From assembly GCF_009707955.1 (NCBI RefSeq), contig NZ_WMDQ01000003.1, positions 372,001 to 436,000 of the forward strand: a DNA stretch of 64,000 bases, given 5' to 3'. Source of the DNA: Flavobacterium sp. LC2016-13. Lineage in GTDB: Bacteria > Bacteroidota > Bacteroidia > Flavobacteriales > Flavobacteriaceae. Shown here one piece after another: positions 36,136 through 45,173 of the stretch. A program made the translations under genes and the position numbers. The notes below the pieces were generated by a model. That model did no database searches and had not been told where the DNA came from. It saw only the letters and a list, made by a program, of their open reading frames with translations. Each line of letters begins with the position of its first letter. The first letter of the stretch is position 1.

Positions 36136-37260
36136 ATGAGAAAATTACTTTTACTTTTCGCTATATGCTTCTCATACACAAGCACGACAAGCGCACAACA
36201 GCCTTTTGATAAAAAATTAGTGCTAAAGCAAATGATATTAGCCAATGATTATTTTATGCAAAAATGGCCTGATACAGGTAAAACAATTGTAACAAACAAA
36301 GAGCGCCCCAGTAATATCTGGACGCGTGGCGTTTATTATGAAGGTTTAATGGCTTTGCACGAAATTTTTCCTAAAGAGGCTTATTATGATTATGCATATT
36401 CCTGGTCAGAGTTTCATAAATGGGGATTTAATAGCGGAAACACGACCCGAAATGCTGATAATTATTGTGCAGCCCAGACTTATATTGATTTATACAATTT
36501 AGAACCTGATCCGAAAAAGCTAAAAAACACACGCGCCAATATCAATATGCTTTTGAGTACGCCTCAACTAGATGATTGGTCTTGGATTGATGCTATTCAG
36601 ATGGGAATGCCTGTTTTTGCAAAACTGGGAGTTCTTGAAAAAGACAATCGTTATTTTGAAAAAATGTATGAGATGTATATGTATTCGAGAAACAAACACG
36701 GCGATCATGGTTTATTTAACCCAAAAGATGGTTTATGGTGGCGCGATGCTGATTTTGATCCTCCGTATAAAGAACCAAACGGTGAAGATTGTTACTGGAG
36801 TCGCGGCAACGGATGGGTTATTGCTGCATTGGCAAAAGTGCTTACTATAATTCCGGAAAATGCACCGCACAGGGAGCAATACATAAAAGATTTAAAAGCG
36901 ATGGCTGCCGCTTTAGTTCCAATTCAAAGAGCTGACGGATTCTGGAATGTCAGTTTGCACGACCCTGCTAATTTTGGTGAGAAGGAAACATCTGGAACTG
37001 CTTTATTTGTTTATGGAATTACGTACGGAATAAACAGTGGAATTTTAAAAAAAGAAACTTATTTGCCTGTTGTTCAAAAAGCATGGAATGCCTTAGTAAC
37101 CGAAAGTTTGCATACAAACGGTTTTCTGGGTTATTTACAATCAACAGGAAAGGAGCCTAAAGACGGACAACCTTTATCGTATGATAAAATCCCTGATTTT
37201 GAAGATTACGGATTGGGTTGTTTTTTGCTCGCCGGTTCTGAAATTTATAAAATGAAATAA
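36136..37260 (+). CDS. GH105 unsaturated rhamnogalacturonyl hydrolase
   Basis: A 374-residue exported (alpha/alpha)6 enzyme of the YesR/YteR family that removes the unsaturated galacturonyl residue left by rhamnogalacturonan lyases. Signal peptide to about TTSAQQ; catalytic region LDDWSWIDAIQMGMPVFAKL (Asp about 152), DGLWWRDADFDPP, and WSRGNGWVIAALAKVL, LQSTGKEPKDGQP. It is 23 bp after GH106 and acts with it: GH105 exposes a rhamnose, GH106 removes it. Length is normal. Confidence 0.93.
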   Translation: MRKLLLLFAICFSYTSTTSAQQPFDKKLVLKQMILANDYFMQKWPDTGKTIVTNKERPSNIWTRGVYYEGLMALHEIFPKEAYYDYAYSWSEFHKWGFNSGNTTRNADNYCAAQTYIDLYNLEPDPKKLKNTRANINMLLSTPQLDDWSWIDAIQMGMPVFAKLGVLEKDNRYFEKMYEMYMYSRNKHGDHGLFNPKDGLWWRDADFDPPYKEPNGEDCYWSRGNGWVIAALAKVLTIIPENAPHREQYIKDLKAMAAALVPIQRADGFWNVSLHDPANFGEKETSGTALFVYGITYGINSGILKKETYLPVVQKAWNALVTESLHTNGFLGYLQSTGKEPKDGQPLSYDKIPDFEDYGLGCFLLAGSEIYKMK

Positions 37261-37293
37261 AAAAGTTGGGCTTGTAAATGCCCAACTTTTTTT
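37261..37293 (+). terminator. Terminator of the GH106-GH105 operon
   Basis: Stem AAAAGTTGGGC / GCCCAACTTTT with an 8-nt loop and a T-run, directly after the GH105 stop codon. Confidence 0.85.
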
Positions 37294-37309
37294 GAATTAA
37301 TTACAACTT

Positions 37310-37714
37310 TTATACTACATCATAAAAAAATAAGGCCTTTTGAAAATTATCAAATGGTGATTGATAAAGGCTTTTTTTTGAAAATTTTATCTCTGGTATT
37401 TTAGCAACATAATCGGATGTGTTATTAAAATACAATTTCAAATCTTTAAAAATTTCTGTTCTGGATTGCGAAGCATCAATTATTTTTAGGTTTTTAATTT
37501 CATCCAGCAAAAGCAGGCTGTTATGCAATTGTTTATTAAAAAAACAAACCATAACATTGGTTTCTTTCTTTTCTAATTTTAAAAATTCTATCAATTCAGA
37601 CTTTTCATAGATAACAAAAATAGAGCGATCGAAATGACCGGATTCATTTTCATTTTTTATCAAAAAAGATTTTTCATGAAATTCAAAACCTTCTTTAAAT
37701 TTTCTTTTAAACAT
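37310..37714 (-). CDS. Hypothetical cytoplasmic protein, 134 aa
   Basis: I do not recognise a function. From the ATG at 37714 it encodes MFKRKFKEGFEFHEKSFLIK with a mixed alpha/beta pattern (FDRSIFVIYEKSELIEFLKL, TNVMVCFFNKQLHNSLLLL, NLKIIDASQSRTEIFKDL). No signal peptide or membrane helix. The open frame reaches back to 37873 but overlaps the collagen-like gene there, so the later start is preferred; it is 19 bp after that gene's stop. Probably a co-transcribed pair unrelated to pectin use. Confidence 0.6.
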   Translation of the reverse strand: MFKRKFKEGFEFHEKSFLIKNENESGHFDRSIFVIYEKSELIEFLKLEKKETNVMVCFFNKQLHNSLLLLDEIKNLKIIDASQSRTEIFKDLKLYFNNTSDYVAKIPEIKFSKKSLYQSPFDNFQKALFFYDVV

Positions 37715-37733
37715 TTTTAAAAAAACATCTTTA

Positions 37734-38267
37734 TTATCCTTTTCCTGGTGCTCCATTTCCTCCACTGATACCATCTTTACCGCTTTTACCATTAATTGGT
37801 GTCCATGAACCTGTTGATGTCTGAACATAAACAATACCCGATACAGTATCGGTATAAATGTTAATATCATCACCAGGATATGTAGGAGTTCCTTTTATGC
37901 CCGGAGGCACAGTACCTTCCTTAACACCTACTTTTCCATCTTTTCCTGTACCAGAACCTGCTTCACCAGAAACTGCTAATCTCATCCATTTGTCAATATA
38001 CCAGTAGTAGTAACCAGGTGTAACATCTGCGGTAGTTTCTGTATTAAAAACCAATAAGCTATCAGCTTTACCTAACTTAGGATCAATATCAATTGGCCCA
38101 TAATCAGTTGTACTTCTTAATTCAACTCTGGGTATCAACATACCTTTTGTTTTCGAGGTAACCTCTAATTGGGCGGATGTATGCGGTTTTATTGTTCCAA
38201 TACCAACCTGAGAACGGGCCGAGAAGGTAGCCAAAACAACAAATAAAGGGAGTAATCTATTTTTCAT
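37734..38267 (-). CDS. Secreted protein with collagen-like Gly-rich tail
   Basis: A 177-residue exported protein. Signal peptide to about FSARS, then QVGIGTIKPHTSAQLEVTSK and KGMLIPRVEL, a motif common at the N-termini of flavobacterial surface proteins with fibre-like regions. A middle domain (YYYWYIDKWMRLAV) is followed by GKDGKVGVKEG and the collagen-like GKSGKDGISGGNGAPGKG end. The tail is short, so it may be the remains of a longer repeat protein or a small surface fibre subunit. Lies between the two PULs. Confidence 0.65.
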   Translation of the reverse strand: MKNRLLPLFVVLATFSARSQVGIGTIKPHTSAQLEVTSKTKGMLIPRVELRSTTDYGPIDIDPKLGKADSLLVFNTETTADVTPGYYYWYIDKWMRLAVSGEAGSGTGKDGKVGVKEGTVPPGIKGTPTYPGDDINIYTDTVSGIVYVQTSTGSWTPINGKSGKDGISGGNGAPGKG

Positions 38268-38539
38268 AACCTTTTAATTATTATGCGTTTAATTATTTTC
38301 TTAAGTCTTTAAAATTCAAACATCTAGATTTGAAGGTGCAAAGTTCTTCTGAAAATCAATTTATTTTTGCCTGTAAAAGTTTTTAAACTTATAGATTAAG
38401 GTATATATGAAAATAGAGTGTATTTTTATAGGAAGAATCCCTATATTGGAGAAGAAAAATACGGGTGATGGCGTTTAGACTAAAATAAACTAAGTATTTA
38501 ATAAACAACAAATTAGCTTATAAAAATACAACAAAAAAA

Positions 38540-38567
38540 AAGGGATAAAACTTACATTTTATCCCTT
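38540..38567 (-). terminator. Terminator of the CE12 gene group
   Basis: Stem AAGGGATAAAA / TTTTATCCCTT with a 6-nt loop; on the minus strand it is followed by a run of nine T. It closes the minus-strand genes read from 39395. The rest of the 384-bp gap (38268-38651) shows no gene. Confidence 0.85.
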
Positions 38568-38651
38568 ACTACTATTTTACTCTATATACTTACGCATAGT
38601 TAGTAAGTATTGTCTAAATGCCGGTATCCTTTTTTGTGGATGATAATTGCA

Positions 38652-39395
38652 TTACTGAATTCCTTTTTTGAGATTTTCTAAAGATTTATCATCTAATGCT
38701 TTAATATGATTTACTACAATTTGGGCAATTGTTTTGGCTCCTAATATAGAAAGATGTGTATCATCTGCCTTATCTTTATCATAATAAGGATTTTCTCCTG
38801 CTTTAAAATGCAAGTGCAGTTGTTTTGATTTTTCCGGTCCATAGGATTGTTCTAATATTTCTGTATAATATTCTAAATCGATAAATGGTACTTTATATTC
38901 CTGAGCAACTAAACGGGTTTCTAAAGGATAATCGCCATGGGTAGGAACTAATACTCCTTTTTCGTTAAAATTACGTCTGGCAATAGAAGTCAATAAAATT
39001 GGTATTGCTCCTTTTGCCCTGCTTTCTTTTACAAAACGAATTAAGTTATATCTATATGCGGTATGCGGATTTGTATAACGGGTAGAATCTTCTATTTTTT
39101 CATCATTATGTCCGAATTCAATAAAAACATAGTCTCCTTTTTTGAGTTTTTTATATATAGAATCCCAACGTTTTTCATTTATAAAACTTTTGGTACTTCT
39201 GCCGTTTACCGCTTTGTTTACTATTATAATATCATCCTTAAAAAAAGCTTGCAAAACTTGTGCCCAGCCATGCTCCGGATTACGATCCGGATCTTTCTTG
39301 TTTGCCATTGTAGAATCTCCAATACAATACACTGTTGTTTTTTGTGCAAAACAGGCTGTTGAGATTAGTAATAAGATTAAGATATATTTTTTCAT
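38652..39395 (-). CDS. Rhamnogalacturonan acetylesterase, CE12
   Basis: A 247-residue exported single-domain SGNH esterase. Signal peptide to about ACFAQ; blocks VYCIGDSTMANKK (Ser), KAVNGRSTKSF (Gly), FIEFGHNDEK (Asn) and DDTHLSILGA (Asp/His). Normal CE12 length, unlike the tandem version at 19983. It deacetylates rhamnogalacturonan. It is the distal gene of PUL B, separated from GH28 by a 304-bp gap full of repeats, so it may have its own promoter. Confidence 0.92.
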   Translation of the reverse strand: MKKYILILLLISTACFAQKTTVYCIGDSTMANKKDPDRNPEHGWAQVLQAFFKDDIIIVNKAVNGRSTKSFINEKRWDSIYKKLKKGDYVFIEFGHNDEKIEDSTRYTNPHTAYRYNLIRFVKESRAKGAIPILLTSIARRNFNEKGVLVPTHGDYPLETRLVAQEYKVPFIDLEYYTEILEQSYGPEKSKQLHLHFKAGENPYYDKDKADDTHLSILGAKTIAQIVVNHIKALDDKSLENLKKGIQ

Positions 39396-39699
39396 TTTTT
39401 CTTTTATTTTTTATTATAATTGTCAGTCTGAGCGTAGTTGAAGACCTTTTACGTTATGAATGTCCTTCTCCCGAAGCCTCGGGATCGCTCAGGAGGACAA
39501 TCGTCGTGTTTTTACTTTATGGATGCTCTTTGCGTAGACGCACTGCTGTGCGTCTCTACAGAAAAATCTTTGTCCCTTTGAACATCTGCATCTTTGTGCC
39601 TAAAACAGACGCACTGCAGTGCGCCTCTACAGAAAAAACCTTTGAACCTTTGTCCCTCAGTACCTCAGTACCTCAGTACCTTAGAACCTCAAAAAAAAC
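39396..39699. repeat. Repeat-filled 304-bp gap in PUL B
   Basis: No gene. It holds CAGTCTGAGCGTAGTTGAAG and the palindrome TCCCGAAGCCTCGGGATC (shared with 23432-23543), two 31-bp direct copies at 39536-39566 and 39607-39637 (29 of 31 identical, each with a GCACTGC-type palindrome), TTTGAACCT units, and three tandem copies of CCTCAGTA (39655-39678). Confidence 0.8.
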
Positions 39700-41049
39700 C
39701 TATTTCGCTGCCGAAGGCACTGTTGCTCTTTGTCCTATAAAAACATCGGTCATTAAAACGTTTTCGGCATTTTCATTTGATAATGCGTTTTTTGCTGATT
39801 TGATTTCAATATTGTTTAAAGATATGTTTCGGATTTTTTTCTCCGGGAATCCCTGAATTACGATTCCGGATTCTGATGCCTTATTACAGGTAATATTAGA
39901 GAATGAAACATTTGATATATCGGATTGAAAACCTTTTCCTTCACCATGATAATTGGCTGTAATATAAAGACAATCTTCTACTTCGTCTAATTGAATATTT
40001 CTTACAAAAATATTTTTGATAAAACCGCCTCTGTCGGCATTGGTTTTTATATAAATTCCTCTCTTTAAATAGCCAACTGTTTTACAGTTTTCTACATACA
40101 CATTCTGAACTCCGGCTGACATTTCACTTCCTATAACTACACCGTGAAGTCCTTTAAAATTGCAATTTCTTATTATAATATTTTCACTTGGTGTTGCTGC
40201 ATTAGCTCTTCCTTCATGATCTCTTCCGGCTTTAATGGCTACATTATCGTCTCCGTTATCAAAGGTTACATTTTCTATTAAAACGTCTTTAGCATATTCG
40301 GGATCAATGCCATCGTTATTATAATTTAATGATTTATAACTAATGCCGCGAACAGTGATACTTTCAGATTTTAAAAGATGTAAACACCAAAACGGAGAAT
40401 TTTCTATTCGGATATTTTCGACTAATATGTTTTTACAATTAAAAAATTGAATCATTTGCGGGCGTAGAAAGTAACCATTACCAAATTTTCTATCTTTTAA
40501 AGCCAGATTATTATGGTTCATGTCGCGGCTTAAATTTTTACCTGTATTTTCTTTTGCCTTAAAACTTTTCCATGTTTTTCCTCCTTCTCCATCAATTGTT
40601 CCTTCGCCTGTAATGGCTATATTTTTGCAATCATAGGCGTAAATTAATGGACTGTAATTGTAAAGCATTGTTCCTTCCCAACTTGTTAAAACCATTGGTA
40701 AATAATCTTCGGGTGTATCGCTAAACTTAATTTTTGCTCCTTTTTCGATTTTAAGATTTACATTGCTTACAAAGTGAATGGGTCCGTTAATTTTATAAAT
40801 CCCTTTTGGAACAATAATGGTTCCGCCGTTATTTTTTTTACAGAGTGCCATCGCTTTATCAAAAACCGTTTTATTATTGGTAATGGAATCTCCCTTTGCT
40901 CCAAGTTTTTGAACATTAACCTGATATGCAGGAAAAACCGGCAACTGTATTCTGTTTATTATTGAATCTACTTTGGTTGTGGGAAATGCATTATTTTGCG
41001 CGAAAGAAGCACAGGAAATCAATAAAAAAAGGAGATATTTTAGGTTCAT
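39700..41049 (-). CDS. Glycoside hydrolase family 28 polygalacturonase
   Basis: A 449-residue exported beta-helix enzyme. Signal peptide to about CASFAQ. GH28 motifs: NNDGIDPEY, GDDNVAIKAGRD, GLHGVVIGSEMSAG and RGIYIKTN. The His-Gly box is G-L-H-G-V, a small change from GHG seen in exo-acting and rhamnogalacturonan-type members. It hydrolyses galacturonate links in pectin fragments. It is paralogous to the GH28 at 54706, more than to 22071. Downstream of the PL10-CE8 fusion gene in PUL B. Confidence 0.92.
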   Translation of the reverse strand: MNLKYLLFLLISCASFAQNNAFPTTKVDSIINRIQLPVFPAYQVNVQKLGAKGDSITNNKTVFDKAMALCKKNNGGTIIVPKGIYKINGPIHFVSNVNLKIEKGAKIKFSDTPEDYLPMVLTSWEGTMLYNYSPLIYAYDCKNIAITGEGTIDGEGGKTWKSFKAKENTGKNLSRDMNHNNLALKDRKFGNGYFLRPQMIQFFNCKNILVENIRIENSPFWCLHLLKSESITVRGISYKSLNYNNDGIDPEYAKDVLIENVTFDNGDDNVAIKAGRDHEGRANAATPSENIIIRNCNFKGLHGVVIGSEMSAGVQNVYVENCKTVGYLKRGIYIKTNADRGGFIKNIFVRNIQLDEVEDCLYITANYHGEGKGFQSDISNVSFSNITCNKASESGIVIQGFPEKKIRNISLNNIEIKSAKNALSNENAENVLMTDVFIGQRATVPSAAK

Positions 41050-41148
41050 TTTTTTTAAGGTTCTAAGTTACTGAGGTTCTATCCCGAGGCTTCGGGACTA
41101 AGGATTCTAATTTTAAACTTAATCCCGAAAAGTTTAATAACTCAGAAG

Positions 41149-43158
41149 CTATAAATTGTACCAATTCGGTATTGAATCTTTTAGAATATTTTCTATGGTA
41201 TATTTTTGGGCTTCTGCTTTTTTGAGCTGATGTGACCATGATACTCTTTTTGTGGGTTGATATCCTTCTCCGGTACAATTATATTCGGCATAAAAGGCAT
41301 TTTTTTCTGCATCAGGTTTCGACCAATTTTGCCAGCCTTCAGGTTTTATGTGTTTTTGCATTTCACAGTTTATATAAACTGTTTTTGCATAAATACGCCA
41401 CGGTCTTCCTAAATAAACGGCTGTTGCTTCAGTACTTGCAGTGAGTTTACAATTTTTAAAAACAAAACCAAACGGAGTTCCTTGTGGTGTTGAAGCTGCT
41501 GTAATATAAGAATTTTTGATGCTTTTAATTTCACAATTTTCAAATAAAGCTGTAGCACTTCCAAAAATAAAATCGGTTGTACCTTCAATATAACAATCTT
41601 TAAAATATTGTTTTGCTTCTTTGCCCGATAAATACAAAGTGTCCTGATTTCCTAAAATAATGGAATTTGAAATTTTAGCTCGATTTGCTACTACTGATAG
41701 TGCAATCGCCTGGCCATTATCTCCGGAAGTATTTTTAATGGTTAAATTGGATGCCGAAAAATCGTCTCCTTCCACTAAAACAGTATAGGTATAAAAGGTA
41801 CTATTTCGACCTAAATTAATTTTCTTGAAATTATCATCAAATGTAATAATGGTATTTTCTTTACTTTCTCCAATTAATACTAAATGTGTATTCCACTCCG
41901 GAACACGTACTTTTTCATTATAAATTCCATTTTTTATGTTTATTACAACTTTCTCATAAGGAAAAGACGGACTTGCATTTATGGCATCCTGAATTTTGGT
42001 AAAGTCACCTGAACCGTCTTGTGCGACTGTTATGTAATTATCTTTTTTTTTTGATGTTGTTTCTGCCGATGAAATTTTTACTCCATTTTTGATTGCCCAT
42101 TCGGGATATTTTTTCAATACTTCTTTTCCGGCATCAGAATACCAGGAATAGCCATTTCGCCTTTCAGAACCAATTTCGTCGAGCGATTTCTTTCTGATTC
42201 CGTCACGATCACAAAAGAAAGGTTCATTGGTTTCAAGATCCATAAATCTGGCCCAAATTGGTGCCGCATTTACTGTAGGAATCATTTTTTTATCGACAAT
42301 TTTTCCTGCGTCGTTTAGAACTCTTTTTTCTTCGAGATTGGTGATTTTTGTTTTTTCAAACCATGCCTGAGCACTTTTTACTGCTGTGATAATTTCCGGT
42401 GAAGGTTTTTCTATCGACATCAAAAGCAATACAATTTTTACTGATTCATAACCACTTAACGAGGCTAATTCGAAAGCTCTTGCATTTGCGGGAGCAAAAG
42501 TAACTTCATCATGTTGTGCGCACCAAGCGGTTAAAATGCCATTTTGTTTGTATTGTGTTTTTAAGATACAATCTATTCCTTTATCAAAAGATTTTTTCGC
42601 TTTTTCGACAATTGCCACAGATGGTTTAATGCTATAAAAATCTGTTTGTTGACCGATTTCTTTCATTACATCTAAAATATGTACCATCGAATCGTCATTG
42701 TATGTAATATGCGTGTAATAGCCCTTTTTTAAAGGATAAAACTGAGGCCGTCCACCATTATCATATTGTGCTTCAAGCAGATAATCTAAGCCTTTTAAAA
42801 AGGACTCTTTATAGCGATCATCTTTTGTCTGAGCATACATTTTAGACATAAAAAGCATTTCCTGAGTCGTTGCTCCGTTGTCTGTTGTGGTTTCTTTGGT
42901 TGTTTTTTTAAGAGCCGATAATTCTGTTTTTTGGGCAGAAGTCAGTTCTTGCTGCATTTGGATATTTTTTGGCCAGCCGCCAATATCTCTTTGATACAAC
43001 AATACATTTTCTGCTATTTTTTTTGCTTCATCGGTACCAAACCAGGACGGATCATTTTTACGAATAATATCCGGCCAGTTTTTAAACGTATTTTGAGCAT
43101 TTAGTGCAACACTAAATCCTACTATAAAAAATATCGTTATTTTTTTTAATTGAATCAT
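41149..43158 (-). CDS. Pectate lyase PL10 fused to pectin methylesterase CE8
   Basis: A 669-residue exported two-domain enzyme. Signal peptide to about ALNAQ. Residues about 20-345 are a PL10 pectate lyase ((alpha/alpha)6; ENVLLYQRDIGGWPKNI, DNGATTQEMLFMSKMY, GGRPQFYPLKKGYYTHITYNDDSMV, RRNGYSWYSDAG). After a linker, about 376-665 are CE8: YITVAQDGSGDFTKIQDAIN, VVANRAKISNSIILGNQDTL, TTDFIFGSATALFENC, YLGRPWR, with the catalytic Asp residues and Arg visible. One polypeptide would remove methyl groups and then cut the exposed polygalacturonate. Both active sites appear intact. Confidence 0.95.
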   Translation of the reverse strand: MIQLKKITIFFIVGFSVALNAQNTFKNWPDIIRKNDPSWFGTDEAKKIAENVLLYQRDIGGWPKNIQMQQELTSAQKTELSALKKTTKETTTDNGATTQEMLFMSKMYAQTKDDRYKESFLKGLDYLLEAQYDNGGRPQFYPLKKGYYTHITYNDDSMVHILDVMKEIGQQTDFYSIKPSVAIVEKAKKSFDKGIDCILKTQYKQNGILTAWCAQHDEVTFAPANARAFELASLSGYESVKIVLLLMSIEKPSPEIITAVKSAQAWFEKTKITNLEEKRVLNDAGKIVDKKMIPTVNAAPIWARFMDLETNEPFFCDRDGIRKKSLDEIGSERRNGYSWYSDAGKEVLKKYPEWAIKNGVKISSAETTSKKKDNYITVAQDGSGDFTKIQDAINASPSFPYEKVVINIKNGIYNEKVRVPEWNTHLVLIGESKENTIITFDDNFKKINLGRNSTFYTYTVLVEGDDFSASNLTIKNTSGDNGQAIALSVVANRAKISNSIILGNQDTLYLSGKEAKQYFKDCYIEGTTDFIFGSATALFENCEIKSIKNSYITAASTPQGTPFGFVFKNCKLTASTEATAVYLGRPWRIYAKTVYINCEMQKHIKPEGWQNWSKPDAEKNAFYAEYNCTGEGYQPTKRVSWSHQLKKAEAQKYTIENILKDSIPNWYNL

Positions 43159-43394
43159 TTTAATCTGTTTTTACTTTTGGTATAAAAAGCTTTAATCATA
43201 GAATTTTCAAAAAAGGCACAAAATTCTCTTTTTTTTCAAACAAAATCATTTTAGCTATTTTTAAGCTTATTTCTTACTAATAAACGTATTTAGATATCGT
43301 TTTTTTAAATTCGTTTAAAAAAACATTATTTATGAAAGCCGTTTTTTCAAAATAAAAAATGATTTTGCTGTTTTATGATCTTTTATCTATTTTT

Positions 43395-44993
43395 TTATTT
43401 CGTTATCCTAAACCAATCTACTGCAACATTTCCCGAGTCATTCGTCACTTTTTCACTCAAAGCAAAAAGTCCAACTTTTGCTCCAATCCATTTTCCTTCT
43501 TTAGCGATAAACTCATTTCCAATGGGTTCGTATTTTTTATCATCAAAACTATAGAAGAAATTGCAAACACCACCTTTTTTAATTTTTACTCTTAAGTAGA
43601 TTGTATTGCTTTTTATTAAAAGTGGAGTTGTTTCTGTTTCAGAAACTTTTTTATCGAAAGTTCCTGTTTTCTGATTTAAATATAATTTCCCGTTATCGTT
43701 CTTTAAACTCAAATAACTATAATCTAATCCCATTATTAAAAGTCCTGTAGATTCTCCGTTTAATCTGGTATTAAAAGTTAACTTGGTTGTTGTTGTAAAT
43801 TCTTCGGCAGGAAATTTTTGCAATAATAAATTTGGTGCTTCAAAAATCTTGTTACTTTCTTTGATCGTTGGCAGACAAAACAAATTTAAATATCCTAAAC
43901 TTGTTGGAAATCCCCAATTGATTTGAGCATTTGCCTGCCATTGCCATTGTAATCCTAATTTAGGCGAATTAAACTCGTCTGATTCTGCTGGAGTTTCTAT
44001 TGGATATTTCTTGCCCACATTTGGTTTTTTAAATGTTGTAACCGGTTCTCCAATTCCGTTTTTATCAAAATCCTGTCCCATTACAGGCCAGTCATTTTCC
44101 CATTTCATAGGTTGAAGATGCACAATTCTTCCGTATGCTCCTTTGTCCTGAAAATGAATAAACCAATCTTCTCCTGTTTGTGTTTCCACCCACGCTCCCT
44201 GATGTGGACCGTTTATATTTGTTTTTCCCTGCTCTAAAACTTTCTTTTTCTCATAAGGCCCAAAAACATTTTTTGATCTTAAAACCGTTTGCCATCCTGT
44301 CGGAACTCCTCCTGCAGGAGCAAAAATATAATAGTAATTATTTCGTTTGTAAAACTTTGGTCCTTCAATAGTCCCTTCGCTTTCATGACCGTCAATTACC
44401 ATAACTTCGTCGTTATTTGCAATTGTTCCTTCGGCATTCATTGTGCAAACAACTATTAAACTTTTTATTCGTGCGCGGCTGCCCGCAAAGGCATGAACCA
44501 GATATACTTTTCCGTCATCATCCCATAACGGACTTGGATCTATTAATCCTGAACCTGCTTTTACCAAAATTGGTTCAGACCACGGGCCTTCGGCTTTTTT
44601 GGCTTTAATCATGTAAATTCCGAAATCAGGATCCGGATAATAAATATAAAATTCATTATTATGAAAAGTGATGCTTGGCGCCCAAACGCCATTACCATGT
44701 TGTACTTTATCAAAGGTTTCTACAGGAATTTGTTTGGTAAGTGCATATCCGATAATTGTCCAGTTTACCAAATCTTTAGAATGCAAAATTGGTAATCCCG
44801 GAATGCAATTAAAAGATGATGCCGTCATATAAAAATCATCATCAACTCTTACAGCATCAGGATCTGAATAATCTGCATGAATAATGGGATTTGTATACGT
44901 TCCATCTCCATTATCAGGTACCCAAACTTGCGCAGAACTCTTTTGAACTGCGATTAGTGCCAATAAAAGGAAAATGATTTTTATGTTTTTCAT
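43395..44993 (-). CDS. Glycoside hydrolase family 43 with C-terminal beta-sandwich
   Basis: 532 residues from the ATG at 44993 (MKNIKIIFLLLALIAVQKSS signal peptide); the longer frame to 45137 is translated repeat DNA. Five-bladed propeller with the GH43 acids: IIHADYSDPDAVRV (base Asp), LIDPSPLWDDDGKVYL (Asp) and ESEGTIEGPKFYKR (acid Glu). The last 200 residues are a beta-sandwich (WQWQANAQINWGFP, TNLNGESTGLLIMGLDYSYL-like), as in xylosidase/arabinofuranosidase members. It likely removes side-chain arabinose or xylose from pectin; the sugar is not determined. Confidence 0.92.
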   Translation of the reverse strand: MKNIKIIFLLLALIAVQKSSAQVWVPDNGDGTYTNPIIHADYSDPDAVRVDDDFYMTASSFNCIPGLPILHSKDLVNWTIIGYALTKQIPVETFDKVQHGNGVWAPSITFHNNEFYIYYPDPDFGIYMIKAKKAEGPWSEPILVKAGSGLIDPSPLWDDDGKVYLVHAFAGSRARIKSLIVVCTMNAEGTIANNDEVMVIDGHESEGTIEGPKFYKRNNYYYIFAPAGGVPTGWQTVLRSKNVFGPYEKKKVLEQGKTNINGPHQGAWVETQTGEDWFIHFQDKGAYGRIVHLQPMKWENDWPVMGQDFDKNGIGEPVTTFKKPNVGKKYPIETPAESDEFNSPKLGLQWQWQANAQINWGFPTSLGYLNLFCLPTIKESNKIFEAPNLLLQKFPAEEFTTTTKLTFNTRLNGESTGLLIMGLDYSYLSLKNDNGKLYLNQKTGTFDKKVSETETTPLLIKSNTIYLRVKIKKGGVCNFFYSFDDKKYEPIGNEFIAKEGKWIGAKVGLFALSEKVTNDSGNVAVDWFRITK

Positions 44994-45026
44994 CTTTTGG
45001 TTATTGTTGACTTTCGAATTAGACCT

Positions 45027-45163
45027 AATAGGTTTTAAAAACCTATCAGATCTCTTTGTGTGATTTTCAGTGCGTTGCTCTCTGGATGTGATTTCTCCTC
45101 CGTCGAAATGACACAACTTTGTCGTAACAATCCTCACTCTTTACTCTTTACTCTTTACTCTCT
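45027..45163. repeat. Dispersed repeat fragments and ACTCTTT tandem repeats
   Basis: Contains an AATAGGTTTTAAAAACCTAT palindrome related to 19883, the CGTTGCTCTCTGGATGTGAT unit shared with 23491, and four tandem ACTCTTT-type units (45136-45163). It overlaps the false N-terminal extension of GH43. Confidence 0.7.
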
Positions 45164-45173
45164 CTAAAAAAAC

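Noticed and set aside
37715..37873. Longer start of the 134-aa hypothetical gene
   Set aside because: It overlaps the collagen-like gene in another frame; the later ATG avoids the overlap.
39655..39678. CRISPR-like direct repeats
   Set aside because: Units are 8 bp with no spacers and no cas genes; this is a simple tandem repeat.
39335..39856. 173-aa + strand ORF over the repeat gap
   Set aside because: It spans repeats and the antisense ends of CE12 and GH28, with no domain or start context.
44994..45137. N-terminal extension of the GH43 protein
   Set aside because: The extra 48 residues are translated dispersed-repeat DNA and precede a good signal peptide at 44993.
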